Position numbers and translations under genes: made by a program. Below, in pieces: positions 38,208 through 51,333 of a DNA stretch of 64,000 bases. The stretch comes from Perca fluviatilis (lineage: Eukaryota; Chordata; Actinopteri; Perciformes; Percidae). The stretch lies in assembly GCF_010015445.1 (NCBI RefSeq), contig NC_053115.1, forward strand, positions 16,623,005 through 16,687,004, written 5' to 3'. Below the pieces are notes generated by a model. It had not been told where the DNA came from. It worked only from the letters and a program-made list of their open reading frames with translations, and ran no database searches. Numbering within the stretch: position 1 is the stretch's first letter; every line of letters starts with the position of its first letter.

Positions 38208-38215
38208 ATTCTCCA

Positions 38216-39959
38216 CATGGCCAGCAATGGGTTGGAGGGGAAGAATTGTAAAAACAGGAAGACAGGGACTTTACTGTCTCAGAAGAAGCGCTGAGACTTG
38301 TGACAATTAGTTCTACCAGTTAGGCCTGCTAGTCTGTGTGACAGAGCTTTTAGAAAAGCATGTTGGCTTGTTCAAACCCACATAACTTTAAATAAATTAT
38401 GCTTAAGTAACCAAGGTTACCAAAGATACCAAATATGTCAAGTTGTATTATGGAGAAATGTGTGTGGGCATAAAGGGATGCACAAGACATCTAGAATTTT
38501 CTATTTGACGTAATGGCACTGTTTAAAAAAAACATGTCATCAATTAAATATTGGAACAAGCAGATACAGTATGGTGTTTTTTTTTTTGTTTTTTTTACTT
38601 TAATGCAAATTAATAGAATATCTGAAGAGAAAATTAGGCTTCAATTGTCCATCATTGTTGTATCCCTGTCAGTTGCATTTAATTTTGGGTGTGTGCCATG
38701 GCCACAGGTGTGCTTTGAGCTGGTGTATGCCCTCTTCCTGTGTGAATGCCAAGGATGGGTACCCATGGTTTATTCATAGAGAGGTGGTAGAATGCCTTAT
38801 GGCTCATTTCTAGGGCTACAAGGCCGGGCTGGCTAGGACTTTGTGAAGGACAATAGATGAAGTGAAGCCTGGTTAAAAGAATTTAGTTTCTTCCAGTTGA
38901 TTATGAATTTTTATATTTGGAAAGAATGATTTTCATCATCCATTACGTCTTTTTTATGTTGTGCAGGCTGTCTCTTTTACTCACAGTTCTTTGTTATAAT
39001 GTGGACAGTCAGTCACTTCATTATTTGGCCATTTTCACAATACCAGACATAACTCATTACTGCTACATTAATCACACCTTTTCCTATCTGTGGACGCAAT
39101 ACTTTTCTTCTGCTGCTGCCTTTTTAATTATGTCTTTACAATATGAACATGTAGAAATTGATTGGCTGCACATGTCTCTATGAGGATGCCACGTGGAACT
39201 TAGGCACATTTCTAATAATCTACCTTGGGTTTCCTGTTTTTGTGAGCTTCATTATACTGCTGAAACTTAACAAAATGCCACTTCTGCAAAATTAAGCCCT
39301 CTTCACTTGACAGGTCAGAATATATTCACTAATAATTTCTCAGTCCCACTAAATGCCTTCTGGTATGCTTGTGCATAGACACCGCAGCGGTGTGTAGAGG
39401 ACTTACGTGGCTTATATCTAAGGTGCTCCGTACATGAGAAGCCTGCAGGAGAAAATAATAGATAGTCCAGTCTCTCCCTCAGCCAATGTCCACATCCCCT
39501 TCTCCTAATTGTATCTCATTAGAATAGAGATGTGAATATCTCTAACATTAGACTCTGAGATTAAGATCTCAATTACAGGAGGGGATCTGTCTTCCTGTTT
39601 AAAATGAATCACTATTCATATTCATGTATTTCCATATCCTCCTTTTCATGCAATGGTTCACTGCATTTTGAAGCTTTAATGGCCAGGACTAACTGACTGC
39701 AAACCTCTCCAATGGTTTTCTTAATGGCCTTGTGCTTTTTGTTGAATCCCTTTTTAGAAGGAAATCTCACAGCTGCTGTAAAGGCACTGTTTGAATTTAA
39801 GTAAGTGTTTACTGTAGGCCTTTAGGGCACATTAAGTTTTGTCCTCGAAGGCTGCATTCAGAGCGCACAAAGAACTACGGCTCTCAAACAGTGTGTTTAT
39901 AGCACTTAAGGAAACTGGTTATTGTTTTTCTGTAGCAACCTGATTTCCTAAACATGTAA
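38216..39959. other. Noncoding between the hAT element and the LINE
   Basis: Poly-T runs near 38580-38600; no exon or repeat family recognised. Confidence 0.45.
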
Positions 39960-40680
39960 AAGAATCAGAATCACAGAATCATTTATTTTTGTCATTGTAA
40001 AACATTGTCGCAACGAAATTTAAGTGCTACTCCTTCTGGTGCCTAGAAGTATACATTCACATGCACACACCATACTCTTCCACAAACCATACCCTCACAT
40101 ACACATAATGGGACAGGTGCTTCTAGTGCATAGTAGTATACATTCATACACTTACTCACGCCGTACTCTCACACCAAAATCTTTTTTTTTTAAAAGATCA
40201 CATACTGGAAATGTAGCCTGACAAGCCAGACCCACATCAAGATGTGGCTGCAAAATAAATTTGCTGCCACTAGGGTGCGTCTAGATTTCTAGGCTACTGG
40301 AAAAGTGAAAATGTAGTGCAAAACAGGCAAGATAATCACTCAGCATGATGAAGTCCTATTTCTGTAATTGAATGTTTAGAGTTGTGATGGCTGTGGAGAA
40401 AAAGCTGTCTCTGAACCTGGATGTGCGGGTTCTGACAGACATGTAACGCCTTCCTGAGGGGAATAACTGAAAGTGTTCGTGGCCTGGGTGAGCGGAGTCC
40501 TTGATTATGTTTTTTGCTCTGCTGAGGTAACGGAATGAGGCGATGCTGTCAAGTGTGGGCAGCGAGCAGCCAATGATCTTTTCTGCAGACCGGATGACCC
40601 GGATGAAAAGAGAACCCAAGTTTCTGTAAACCTGATAGGGGACTAAGAGGAACACGATTAATAGCCTGGGTTTAAATGTA
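39960..40680 (-). mobile_element. 3' end of a 5'-truncated LINE, minus strand
   Basis: A minus-strand frame (40655-40356) ends with SLPTLDSIASFRYLSRAKNI, HPGHEHFQLFPSGRRY and FRDSFFSTAITTLN, the typical C-terminus of vertebrate non-LTR reverse transcriptases. The 3' UTR runs to lower coordinates and ends in short GATTCT-type repeats around 39960-39985, like L2/Rex-type tails. The 5' part of the element is missing. A small MITE (40214-40296) lies in the 3' UTR. Confidence 0.65.
40214..40296. mobile_element. Small MITE within the LINE 3' UTR
   Basis: The 83-base unit starts TAGCCTGACAAGCCAGAC and ends GTCTAGATTTCTAGGCTA, giving short inverted ends. CTGGAAA occurs on both sides and may be the remains of an 8-base target duplication, as expected for hAT MITEs. 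Confidence 0.5.
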
Positions 40681-41009
40681 AATGCTTGACCAGGATTCAG
40701 ACTAAAACTGGGTATTACAGGACAAAGACTTGGGAAGGACAGACAAGGAAAGTATTACTCTTATGACACTGTGGTGAAATAAAAAGAAAGCTCATTACTC
40801 TTAGCGGTGCTTTGCTGTACCCAAAATAACTGAAATAAATAAGTCTAAAAAAGTCTGTTTTCACAGCTGAATAGTAGACTATTAAATTCAGACATGTGCA
40901 ATGATGAAATGATCAAAACAAAGAAGACTCTCAGGTTGCAGCATCATATATCACTAATACACTTAAAATGTGCAACTCTTGTTTAAAAACTGCTATCATT
41001 GACACAGAG

Positions 41010-41215
41010 GCTGTGTGAATCTGTACTCAAGCTCAATGCTAATGTCGGCATGCTAACATGCTCACAATGACAACATGTTTATGTTTAGAAGGTTTCCATG
41101 TTCACCTTTTTTTTCTTTTCTTTTTTTTTTTGCTAATCAGCACTAGACACAAATTAGTCAGTAGGATTCCATTTCATGGCAATCCATTCAATAGTTGTTC
41201 AATGTGGATCAAAGT
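41010..41215. repeat. Family C repeat, other end
   Basis: CATGCTAACATGCTCACAAT, GCTAATCAGCACTAGACACA and TTTCATGGCAATCCATTCAA are typical of the other orientation of family C. A T-rich run breaks it in the middle. Confidence 0.45.
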
Positions 41216-43129
41216 GGTGAACTACCGGACTGTCGGGGGGGGAGTTTATAATCCACAGCTGGAAGACCAGCTACTCTTATTGCCTCTCGCCTCTCGCCAG
41301 CTCACCACATCAATTGTGAAAGACCTCTGGAGACCACAGTAGCTGCTGCCCGAGTCACTATACTTGAAGCTTATCAAGTGTTTCTGCTTATTGATTGCAC
41401 GGGTGCATGGAGAGGTTGCAACAAACCCATATCCTTGCCTTCTGCTCCTCCAGCTCCACAGCCTTTATAGCAATGCCATTTTTAGTCCTCAGATCTCTGG
41501 TACCTCCACCCACAGCTACCTATGCACACTTCCACCAGGGCATAGAAGCAAGATGGAGGAGGCCTGAGCTTGCTGAGACGGATGCAGAAAATAGCCCAAC
41601 TGCAGGCAGAATGAAAATACACTGTTGTGGGGAAGTGTGTGACCATAAGGGACAGTCTGAATTGGACACCTCTACCGAGGTGTGAAGTAGAGTTTTTGTC
41701 TCTTTCCACAGATAGAAAGGAGAGAAGGAGGTTATGGTGTGTGTGAGGAGGGTGGACTATGTGGCTGTAGTAGTGCAGTCGGAGTAAATGGACCAGGGGA
41801 GAGAGAGAACTCTGGGGACTGTCACCAATTGTCACCATGAGTCACCCAACTTTTGTATTAATTTTCCTTGTAGTGTGCCTGGGGACCAGGGTGAGAAATC
41901 ATCCACCTATAAATAGATGTGTGAGTGTGTCCGTATGTTTGTGTGTGAATGGATGGGTGTGTGTTCTGTACATAACCCATTGTGATGAAGTGGCTTACAC
42001 CCATAGCTAGGGGCCAGGGGCCTTCTCATCTTTCCGTAGGGTCCATGCTAGTTGGAGGCTGTCACTGTGAATACAGGGCTGAATCAATGTTCTGTCTTCC
42101 TTTCATTATTCACCACCGCTTCTCAGCTATATCTCACTTTTCTCCCCTGAAGGTGAGGTGTGCTGTCACTGATTCTTTCTGCTGGCAAGGAAACACCTTT
42201 TTCTGTCGTAGGATCAGTCATTTCTTCAAATGATAGTCAGGGATGTTTAGAGGAAAAATCTACCCTTGGATGGTCTTTCAGGTATTATAAACTCAAGCTA
42301 CCTCATCATCATCTTCTTCACGTGATGATTTCCTGCATTATAAATAACTTTGAACATGACAGAAGCTGCATGAACTATTCACTTTAAATCAAACCTGTTA
42401 CAGACCAATGGACAAAGGCTCTGTGTAGGTTTGTTTTCACAGTTTAGTGGAAGTAGGAAGTTGCCTAGGAGCTCTTATTTTCTGAGTAATGTGCAGCCTT
42501 AGATCTTGTTATTCTTTCATAAATCCTCCATTGTTGATTTCCACCGAGTCCCAGTGGTTGTGATGAAGTGTTGTAATTTGCCTTTTTCTTGCCTACATGT
42601 TTCTTCCGCCTCCCTTGCCTACTTTTATTTAAGTTACTGATTTTCTGTATTTCCTAGAATACCTTCTAACGTCTCCTAGACAACTCCACAGGACCTTTAG
42701 TGTCCAGCTGTTTAATATGTTGGTGGAGAGAGTAGTAAACCAAACGGGAGTGAAAGTAATGGCAGGGTGGTGCGTTTCTAGTTGAATCAAATAAGCATTA
42801 GCCTTTCACTTTATAGCGTATCTTCTAGCTTTGGAGAGGGTGATAAGAATTTTTTTTTTTTCCTTTTGTTAATGATTGATGTATTGATGTATGATCGTTG
42901 AACATTCATGCAAGACATTGTAGTGTGTAAAAGAAAAAGCTCTTTTCCTTTAGTTTTGAGAGAATTATGCTAAAATCTAAAGTGTAGATCACTTAAAGAT
43001 TTTCTCTAATTAAACCTGTTATGGTTGTTGCAGGAAATATTATCAATGATGCCACTTCACATCTATATTTTCTCCTCAGGAATAAGAACAAAAATAAATC
43101 CATTTGGGTAGAAGGATCCAGACTATAGA

Positions 43130-43218
43130 CCAGTACAGTCCAGGACTCCCTTTAAAAAGAGGTTTTTAATCTCAATGGGACTTTCCTGGTTAAATAAAGG
43201 TAAAATAAAATAATAAAG
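43130..43218 (+). repeat. LINE 3' tail ending in TAAATAAAGG/TAAAATAA
   Basis: CCAGGACTCCCTTTAAAAAG, AATCTCAATGGGACTTTCCT and GGTTAAATAAAGGTAAAATA form the typical end of a common fish LINE with its A/T repeat tail. Plus orientation. Confidence 0.55.
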
Positions 43219-43908
43219 TAGCACACCTACCTGTCAGCATACGTTTCTTTTCTGATTTCTATTTCTGATTTCTGATACATTGTACTCAGACAAACACTAG
43301 AACAAGGACAAGGTACAAATGTCCCCTTTGTCTGGGTCATTCTCCAGTCAGACCTCTTGAATTTTGCTGCAGTTTGCTTCTCGACTTTGTGAGACTGCTG
43401 GTCTCTTGAGTAAGATTCTCCATCTTCTCCTCTCTCTTTTTTTTCTGGCAATCAGCTCCAGGAGCCACTGAGCTGAAAACAAACAGAGAGAGATGAGACT
43501 TAAAAAGAAGAACAAAGCTAACGCACAGATCTTTGAAAAAATGGCTGCTTGATGTTGTGTCTTTCAAGCCACATCTGGAAGCGGAAGATTGTTTGTGTAA
43601 GTGTTATTCACCAGACCTGAAAGGATGGAATACATTTCACATATAGCATGAGAGGCTAAAATACTTTATACAGTGTCAGTATTGAGCTCTTCTGCCGTGC
43701 TCAGAGCCCAGTTACTCTGTGGCCATGTTTATATTTCAGAGTCAGTTAAGTGATGCAGTAAATCAAGCTCCAGGATGTTGTTATATGTTTACTTTCCTCT
43801 TATTGGTATTTCAATTCGAGCAGCTGCCAGAGAGGTCAAAGGCACTGTAAAAGCCCCATTAGACCCACCCCTATATCTGTCTGTTTCTACGTCCCTTAAC
43901 CCGCCTTC

Positions 43909-44044
<136 letters not shown>

Positions 44045-44786
44045 TTCACAGTGTAGGCCTTTTCTAACCATTCCTGATTAACCCAATGTCTAGTTAGCAT
44101 TAAATCAACATTTAATGAACTTCCCAATAAACTAAGTGCTTTTAGCAGCACTCATTTCTTATTTAAAGTAGATTGCTGTTGTGGACAGAAAATCCTATAA
44201 ATAACAATGAGTTTGTGCAACATTTTGTTTTTTTGTCTTTCTCTAAAGTACAGTAGTCTGGTTTCATAGCATTTGTGAAATGCTGTTCTTGTTCTGTCAC
44301 TTGAGAAGCTGATGAAGCTCATTTTGATTGTTACAATTATACTATTCCTGTGAGGCAGCTTGGTGAGCAATAATAGTAAAAAATGTAATACTTGTATTGA
44401 TTTTGTGGGAAATTACTACTTGCATCTTCCAGTGAATGTAAAAGGCTATAACTGTGACCTCCTCACAGCTGGTTATGTCTCTCTCCTGCACTTTTTCTAG
44501 CTTGATTAAGTTCACACCTCCTTTCTCACATACTTTTTCTGAGATCCTGTAAATACGTTACAGTTTCTGTCTATCAAATATATTACAATTTAAATTAAAC
44601 TCTTCCAGGACAGTATAAGGCCTGACATCACAGATCATAATCAACCTAAAGTCAAGGAAATTTCTTGTGATTACTCTGGTCTGTTACAACGCTGCTGTAC
44701 ATTACACAAGCTAAGTCATTTTATATTTACTGTGGTTACCATGGGGTTATAGAAATTAAAATCATCATAAGGAGAGGGTCACTGTG

Positions 44787-44790
<4 letters not shown>

Positions 44791-44846
<56 letters not shown>

Positions 44847-44884
44847 TACATATATACATACACACACACACACACACACACACA
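44791..44884. repeat. Compound (TA)n-(CA)n microsatellite
   Basis: (TA)n to about 44836, a mixed CATATATACATA stretch, then (CA)n to 44884. Confidence 0.95.
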
Positions 44885-45347
44885 TAATACCAGTCAAAAG
44901 ATTGGACACGCTTTCCGATTGGGAAAACGTTTCCAAACTTTTGCCTGGTACTGTGTATATAATATATAATAAAATCTTTCTTCTTTACATTTGAGTTTTT
45001 TTCCTGTCTTACTCATACTTGTACTATGTGGACTATTGACGTTTGTCAATAATCTCTTAAAATAAAAGGCAGTGTGATTTGCATGTGGAAATAAAGTAAA
45101 GGATATGTTGTATGATAATAGGATTACATATTGTCCATTAATCACTTATTCTCTAACAATTTAAATGTAATATGTAGATAAAACATTTCACTGCTGCAAA
45201 GTCATTAATTATTAGGAATGACGTTACATAACAAAAGGGCCAGAACTTAAACTGACCCATTTTGTAAAACCACTATAAATTTAGGAACAGGTCTGTGGAA
45301 TATTTTTGGTTTAATGGTGTTGATACCAACTGGTTGTTCGCTTGCAG

Positions 45348-45445
45348 GGAGGAACCACTCTCCTGTCTTTAGACGGTTCAGTCTCATCCTCCTCCATATC
45401 CTGCAGGACAGCACATTTCAAACGCAGCAGCTCCCGGACACCGAC
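45348..45445 (+). CDS. Candidate upstream exon of the same gene
   Basis: A segment of 98 bases lies between CTTGCAG and a donor GAC|GTAGGT. Read in phase (two leading bases, then 32 codons) it is open and ends in phase 0, the phase required by the exon at 50074. The peptide includes SPVFRRFSLILLHILQDS, which looks like an amphipathic or buried helix. The pyrimidine tract is only moderate and the donor is not ideal. Chance agreement of phase is one in three, so this is a lead rather than a call. If real, the known C-terminal part of the protein grows from 178 to 210 residues. Confidence 0.3.
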
Positions 45446-46230
45446 GTAGGTTAAGTGGCTGCATGTTGACTCCATCATAGGCTATAGGGAAATAGATGGC
45501 ACCCAATCAGACAGCAGACATGGAGGCTGAGACCAGGAAAGGGCACAGGGAGGAAATAGAACATCTTGCTTGTCGCATAATTAAAACGTTCAAGCCAGGA
45601 GCGAGTTTTGATTATGAGAGCACAGTTAATCTATCTGCTATTTCTTTATTCATTTCCCTGGTAAGAGTAAATATGGATTAGTGAATTGTACCTTCCAAAG
45701 ATGAGACCTGCTTTGATCTGCTGATCATTGTTTAATAATAGATGTTAGTAGTTTTATTTTTTTCTTTAGCTGTAACATAAGATAATGAATAAGAAGAATA
45801 AAAGAAATAGATTTCAGACTGTGTAATAGGTAACAGTAGGGTTGGTGTAGATTTTTCCAGCAGTGACACCATTTCCAAACCAATATGGAGTGGGTCAAAT
45901 ATATATACATTTTATTCTCCCTTATCTATTTTGAAGCAATTTATTATGTTAGCAATACAAGGAGTGATAAGGAAGAACCTAATATTCACAATTCTTTGAA
46001 ATACATCTACGGGCAAAACTCTGGATATCAAAAGAAAGGAACTGAAATGAATATTATAATCACAGATTAAACATTGAAAAATATCTGCAGAGAAGGACAC
46101 CTTTTAATAAACACCTCCGTCTGGAGAGAGTTTGGTTGGGAGGTGAGAATGAGATTTTTTTTTTTTTCATGTTAGATAGATATGTTCATAGCATAGGTCT
46201 CAAATGGGTAAGACAATTCAAATCAAGCAT

Positions 46231-46312
46231 GTTTTTATTTATTTAACCTTTTTTTATACAGGTAATCTCTTTGAGACACAGGGTCTCATTCTCAAGAGAG
46301 ACCTGTTTGGGA
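46231..46312 (-). repeat. LINE 3' tail, minus orientation
   Basis: TTTTTATTTATTTAACC followed by GGGTCTCATTCTCAAGAGAG and ACCTG is the reverse form of the same kind of LINE end as at 43130. Somewhat diverged. Confidence 0.45.
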
Positions 46313-47464
46313 CAATACAACAACAATCAGTTACAGACAGACTTACCAATAGTATTATATACAATGTTTAAATGAAAGTGACAAGTACAAGAAGAATTAA
46401 AACACTAAACATATTAAAAACAACAAGTTTCTAAAGCTATTTTTCTAGTGTTTATTCAAAGTGGCTTCTTTAGTAAAAAAAAAAAAAAAAGACCAATATA
46501 CTAATATGTGATAAGCATACAATAAGCCAAATGTCTATGCCACTGATATAGAAATATAAAGTAAAAAAAAAAAAAAAACTAAGCAACTTAACTAAGCATT
46601 ATATTGTAGTTCTTGAAAGGAATGTAATCAACAATATGGCCTAAACTTGGCTGGCAGATCGCAGGACCACAAATGGGGCGACGCCTGCGAGCTAGTTCAG
46701 GCAGTCAACTCGAGCTGCACTGCGTACACACATGTGACATGCTTCACTCCCCGTATAATTTACCAAACACACCCCCTCAATTTGGCGGTCTATTTAAGCT
46801 GCACAATTTCCCCATCTCTGCCTTGTCAATGCTGCTGCCCTGCAGCCGTATCGCAGCCTGCTGTTAGCCCCACCACCACCCCAGCATCCACCTGCAGGCT
46901 CCGACCAGGGGGAAGTTACTTCATCATCACTCCCCAATATATAACAAACGCAATGTTCTGCTGTTATAATAAACATTTCAAACGTGAGTTGTCTGACTGA
47001 ACTATGCATTCAATGAAACATTATTATAGTTGATCAAAATAAACCGGAAATGCTATTTCGCAGAAAATATTGCTAACTACTAATTACTAAAAGTATGTAC
47101 CAGAGTGATGCATAATCCAGTCCTATAAAATGTTTTCACCGGATGGACTTGCTTAGCCTCACATAACACAGTAATGTCAAAGTAGCACTAATTACGTACG
47201 GCTACAACAAAATATTTTCAGTTGGTAGGAAAATGGTAATTTTTTTCTGTGCTGAAGTCAAAAACCCACACATGCAGCAGACGTGGTTTCACACTATCAC
47301 GGAGTGCTGAGAATATTCAGGGTTGAGGAGTTCTTCCTCCCTGGTCGAGGGTGTGTTAATCAGTAAAACCACCTGATAGTCTCTGGTAGGAAACCTGCAG
47401 TCCCTGCTAGCACGAGGGTTAATGGAGTGACTATGATAATTATGAAGAAGTTACTGTTTTAATA

Positions 47465-47465
<1 letters not shown>

Positions 47466-47541
<76 letters not shown>

Positions 47542-47570
47542 CGGCGCGGCTGCGCGTGCGGTGTGTGTGT
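47466..47570. repeat. (GT)n microsatellite with CpG-rich interruption
   Basis: About 36 GT units, then GCGTGCGGCGCGGCTGCGCG, then a few more GT units. Confidence 0.95.
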
Positions 47571-47819
47571 GTCTCACTACAATATAGTGAACTGTCTTTG
47601 TCTAGATTTCCCTGCTCATTATCGGAGCAGGTTCAAGGAGATGGGTACTCATTTGCATAGGCAGCCCCGGGGCTGGAGCCACCGTGTGTAGCAGCCAGGT
47701 GATTCATACCAGCTCCTACAGTCTTATTTTGAAGAGGATTAGATTAAAACCAATCACTCAGCCTAGATCACCGTGACCCAGAGGAAAATGAGTCCGGTGA
47801 CTGGTGTAAAACCATCCAA

Positions 47820-48300
47820 AATGTTTTTTTTTGCCCTCAGAATAGACCAGAATAGCCCTCTTTGTCGCACAACCATGGCAACATTGCCGGTCTGTACCTT
47901 CAATTCAATTTTGAGACAAGGCATTTATGAAATTCTGAGAACGTTCACACAGCGAGCGGCAGACCACCATGAGCATACAAATTTCAATGAAGGGAGTTTA
48001 TATTGCATAGTGGGGTGTGATCTATCTGTTAACATGTTCATGTGCAAAGGATATGTAGGAAAAACCACAAGAGATCCCGAACAAAGAGAAGTGGAACACT
48101 AAAGTACTATTTGACGAAAAAAGACCTTTATTCAAAATCAACTTTATAGAAGATATGGAGTACAGTGTCTTTTAAAGGGAGTGGAGATTTGGAGAAACTG
48201 CTTCTTAAAAGAAAAGCACTTTAGATTTTGTAACTGGTCACATTAGGCCTGAGAGAGGTTCAAATGAAGAATTGAGAAAAGTAGAGATATTGTTATGATC
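47820..48300 (+). pseudogene. Fossil GIY-YIG nuclease region, possibly of a Penelope-like element
   Basis: The frame up to 48102 ends with SLYCIVGCD, KGYVGKTTRDPEQREVEH, which fits the GIY-YIG core (Y-C-...-YVGKT-R...R--EH). Beyond the stop, EKLLLKRKAL in another frame and PERGSNEEL in a third fit the downstream LLKRE-W...P-GLNEEL region of the GIY-YIG domain found at the end of vertebrate Penelope-like elements. Stops and shifts separate these blocks. The reverse transcriptase part is not seen. A separate GIY-YIG element is the alternative. Confidence 0.42.
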
Positions 48301-48390
48301 GAAAACAAATACAGTTTGTAAAAAAATATGTTATTTAACTTAGTACATTTACTTAAGTATTTAAAATAAAATATTTTGCACTGGTTTATG

Positions 48391-48823
48391 TTAAAGGTTT
48401 TATATTATGCTAATTTTCAGGTTCCTACTTGTATTTTAGTTTTTTACTAAAACATGTTTAATATGCTTTAATGTTCAAAAAACACATTATCTCTTTCATA
48501 CTGTCTGTTTTAGCTCCTGTCTTTTTAAGCCCCCCTCCCAAAAAGCCCAGTCTGCTCTGATTGGTCAGCATTTCTATGTCTTCAGCATCTGCGCTGTCAT
48601 TGCAGCCGGGGAATGTCTGTAGCGGTACTTTCTACATAGTATAGTTGTGACATCACAACCATACTGAAGTCCTGATGGCTCGTTTAGAAGCACCATTTTG
48701 TAATACAGGCTGCGTGCATTTCTCTGTAGATTTTGTGTTTTGATACTTTCAAAGTATTGTAATAGAACCTTTATAATAAAAAAGACATGGAAATCTCACT
48801 TTTTACAATATAAGACCTTTTAA
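48391..48823 (-). mobile_element. Family B MITE, full copy
   Basis: The borders TTAAAGGTTTTATATT and (reverse) TTAAAAGGTCTTATATT are inverted with TTA/TAA outside, PIF/Harbinger-like. The right 270 bases are the reverse complement of 17050-17345, including TGGTTGTGATGTCACAAC and CATTCCCCGGCTGCAATGA. Confidence 0.65.
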
Positions 48824-50073
48824 ACTACAAATAGTATATAACGTAACTTCACCATGACCAACTACAACTGTTAAATGATGCTTACACTAATAATGCATTA
48901 GGGATAATGATCAAAAAATGTATACCATTTGTGTTATTGCAACATTTTCTAAAATCTAGGATCTGAATATGTCTTCCACAACTGTAGCTAAAAAAGAGAT
49001 TTGTTGTTCATTGTTGTTGAGATCTAAGAAATGTGATAGAAATGAGGAAATTAGTGCTACTTTTACAGCATGATGTGTTGAAAAGTATGGATAACAGTGG
49101 ACCTGCATTAATGAAAGAAAATCTATGTTGAATATAATTTTTCATCCACAGGAGAGGTAAAGTTCTGTTGTGTGGCCTGAGTTCAATATACTTAAGTAAA
49201 GCTGTGCGAACTGTTTATCAGTTAGATTTTGCGGAACTTGCATTACTTAAGTTTAATCTACTGTCAAGCCTTTTTGGTCATGGCATGCATGGTATCTCAT
49301 ACTAAACCATTCATGTGTCACTTAGCAACCGATCATAGCTGAGGTCGGCCTTTGCAGCTCACCCAGGTCTCCTTCCTGCTGCACTCTCACATCTCTGCAA
49401 TCCCCTGAGAACTATATGAAAGCATGAAGCAAAATTATGCAAGGCTAATGTCCTTCTTAGAGAAAATAAAGTATAATATTTATAAACTCTCCACTTTCTG
49501 CACACACCACAGGAGGGTGCAAATGTAGACACATTGGCAATGCAACTTTAATGGATTAACATGGGTGGGCATATTTATATTAATGTGCCAAAGACATAGT
49601 GTTATGTCAGCGAATTGAAGACATTTTAAAGCTACATATCTCTGATATTTCTTGCTCCTCTGAAGTATTCTACCCTTCTAAGACCATCACAGTTATCTAC
49701 GTTGTCCATATTTTCTCAAGCCAAATGTTGTAATTGTGTGACCATGAAGCAGTTAATCGAGCAGAACGACAAATTTCCATCTAAATCTTCAGCCTGATCT
49801 GTTCTTTGGTATAACTGACCGCTAGTCTCAGTTTATGATAACTTAAATGCTCATCTCTTTCTTTCCAATCCCAGCACAATGTAATTATAAAAGGTTAACA
49901 CCTCCCTAATTAGAGGGACCTGTGAAAGTTTGTGAAGATGTGTTGTGCAAAATTCAGCTGATATTCAGGCTTCATTTCATTTAGGTTTTTTTGTGCACAA
50001 CTATAGAGTACAAACAGGGTAACAATGCCGATGTTATACATCTAACTGTCCACTGTCTCTTTTTCTTCCTCAG

Positions 50074-50245
50074 GAGAGGAAGCTGTGTGCATTCCCAACC
50101 ATTGAGATCTGTAGCTCAGATGTCATCAACTATATGGTTCCACTGTCTCGCCAGACTGACTTCTTTGTTCCAGAGATGAAGGAGGAGGTTACAACAGATG
50201 TTAAAGAAGAGGACTCTGACGAGGACAGAGGAACTGACATTACAG
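50074..50245 (+). CDS. Internal coding exon of an unidentified gene (penultimate exon)
   Basis: The exon follows a strong pyrimidine tract ending in CAG and is closed by CAG|GTACAG. It is 172 bases, starts in phase 0 and ends after the first base of a glycine codon. It encodes 57 residues: a hydrophobic/aromatic first half (key stretches CAFPTIEICSSDVINY and VPLSRQTDFFVPE) and then an acidic stretch rich in K, E and D. There is no signal peptide or membrane segment. The split codon is completed exactly by the exon at 57094, which is the main reason to trust both. I do not recognise the family. The next exon is 6.8 kb downstream, usual for a fish gene with repeat-filled introns. Function unknown; an intracellular regulatory tail is an inference from composition only. 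Confidence 0.78.
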
Positions 50246-51229
50246 GTACAGCTGTGCATTTTTGTTCATTCCAACCAAACACTGCTGTTACTGTTGAGCC
50301 CCTACTAGGAAATAATTGACGGTGTTAGCCAGAAATCTCGCCCAAACAACATAATTCCAGATACTAAGAGAAATGTTTGTTTCACTGAGAAAAGAAAACT
50401 GATTCATCAAATGGCAATTGTGTTCTGCTCTATTGAGACTATAGCTTGTGTCCGTTAGAAGCAAACATAGAGGAATATTTTATAGGTGAGAAAACATAGT
50501 GGAAACTTTTATTTTGTCCAACACCACACTGACTCTCCTCCTGCCCTTGATCACGGAGGACGATGTGATATATGAGACTCTGTAATTGTTCTGTCACTAC
50601 AAGTATGTGTCTTCATGTGCAGTGTCTACTCTGCTGCTATCACTCTTTCAAACTTGCTGGACCTGTAGGCTGGACCCATGGCAGTATTGACTTTGTCATT
50701 GTACAAATCACTAGAGAAAGAAAATGGTGTTGCTTCGATGGGGCAGAGTGGGTGGAGGTGGGCTGATTTACATCAGGTGCTGTCTACCAGTTGAGCTTAG
50801 ATCATGTTACATCCCTTGTAAAAACAGTTACACTGTGAAAGGTGTATCAGGAAGAAGGTCTTACATGATCTGCACATGTTTACAGGTCTTTGGCATGTTT
50901 AGATTGGGCTTGCCATTGAAGCAGAGTGGCGTTGCCTAACTTCAGACCGTAACACGTAGCACAATTGTCAGCTGTGATGCAACTGACACTCTGTTGAACT
51001 GAGAGTCAAGGCTATTTACTGTACAACTTTAAATTAGTTTAGTAAGTCAGCATCACCAGACCGAGACGTTTTGATCATGGCCTGCTTTTCTTACAAATGA
51101 GGAATTAATAAGCAGGAACTAAAGGGCAAGAAAACATGTCACTATGGTAATTCAGATAAAATTAAGTTGATCTTGCATGTTTTATAATCTTTTTAAATGA
51201 TGGTGTCTTTCTTTCCCACACCACTTACT

Positions 51230-51333
<104 letters not shown>

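Larger units (their letters stand above)
45446..50073. other. Noncoding, possibly intron: 45446-46230, 46313-47465, 48824-50073
   Basis: Holds a LINE tail, an LTR-like 0.35-kb unit at 46640-47000, a microsatellite, the GIY-YIG relic and family B. 48824-50073 is AT-rich with nothing recognised. Confidence 0.45.
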
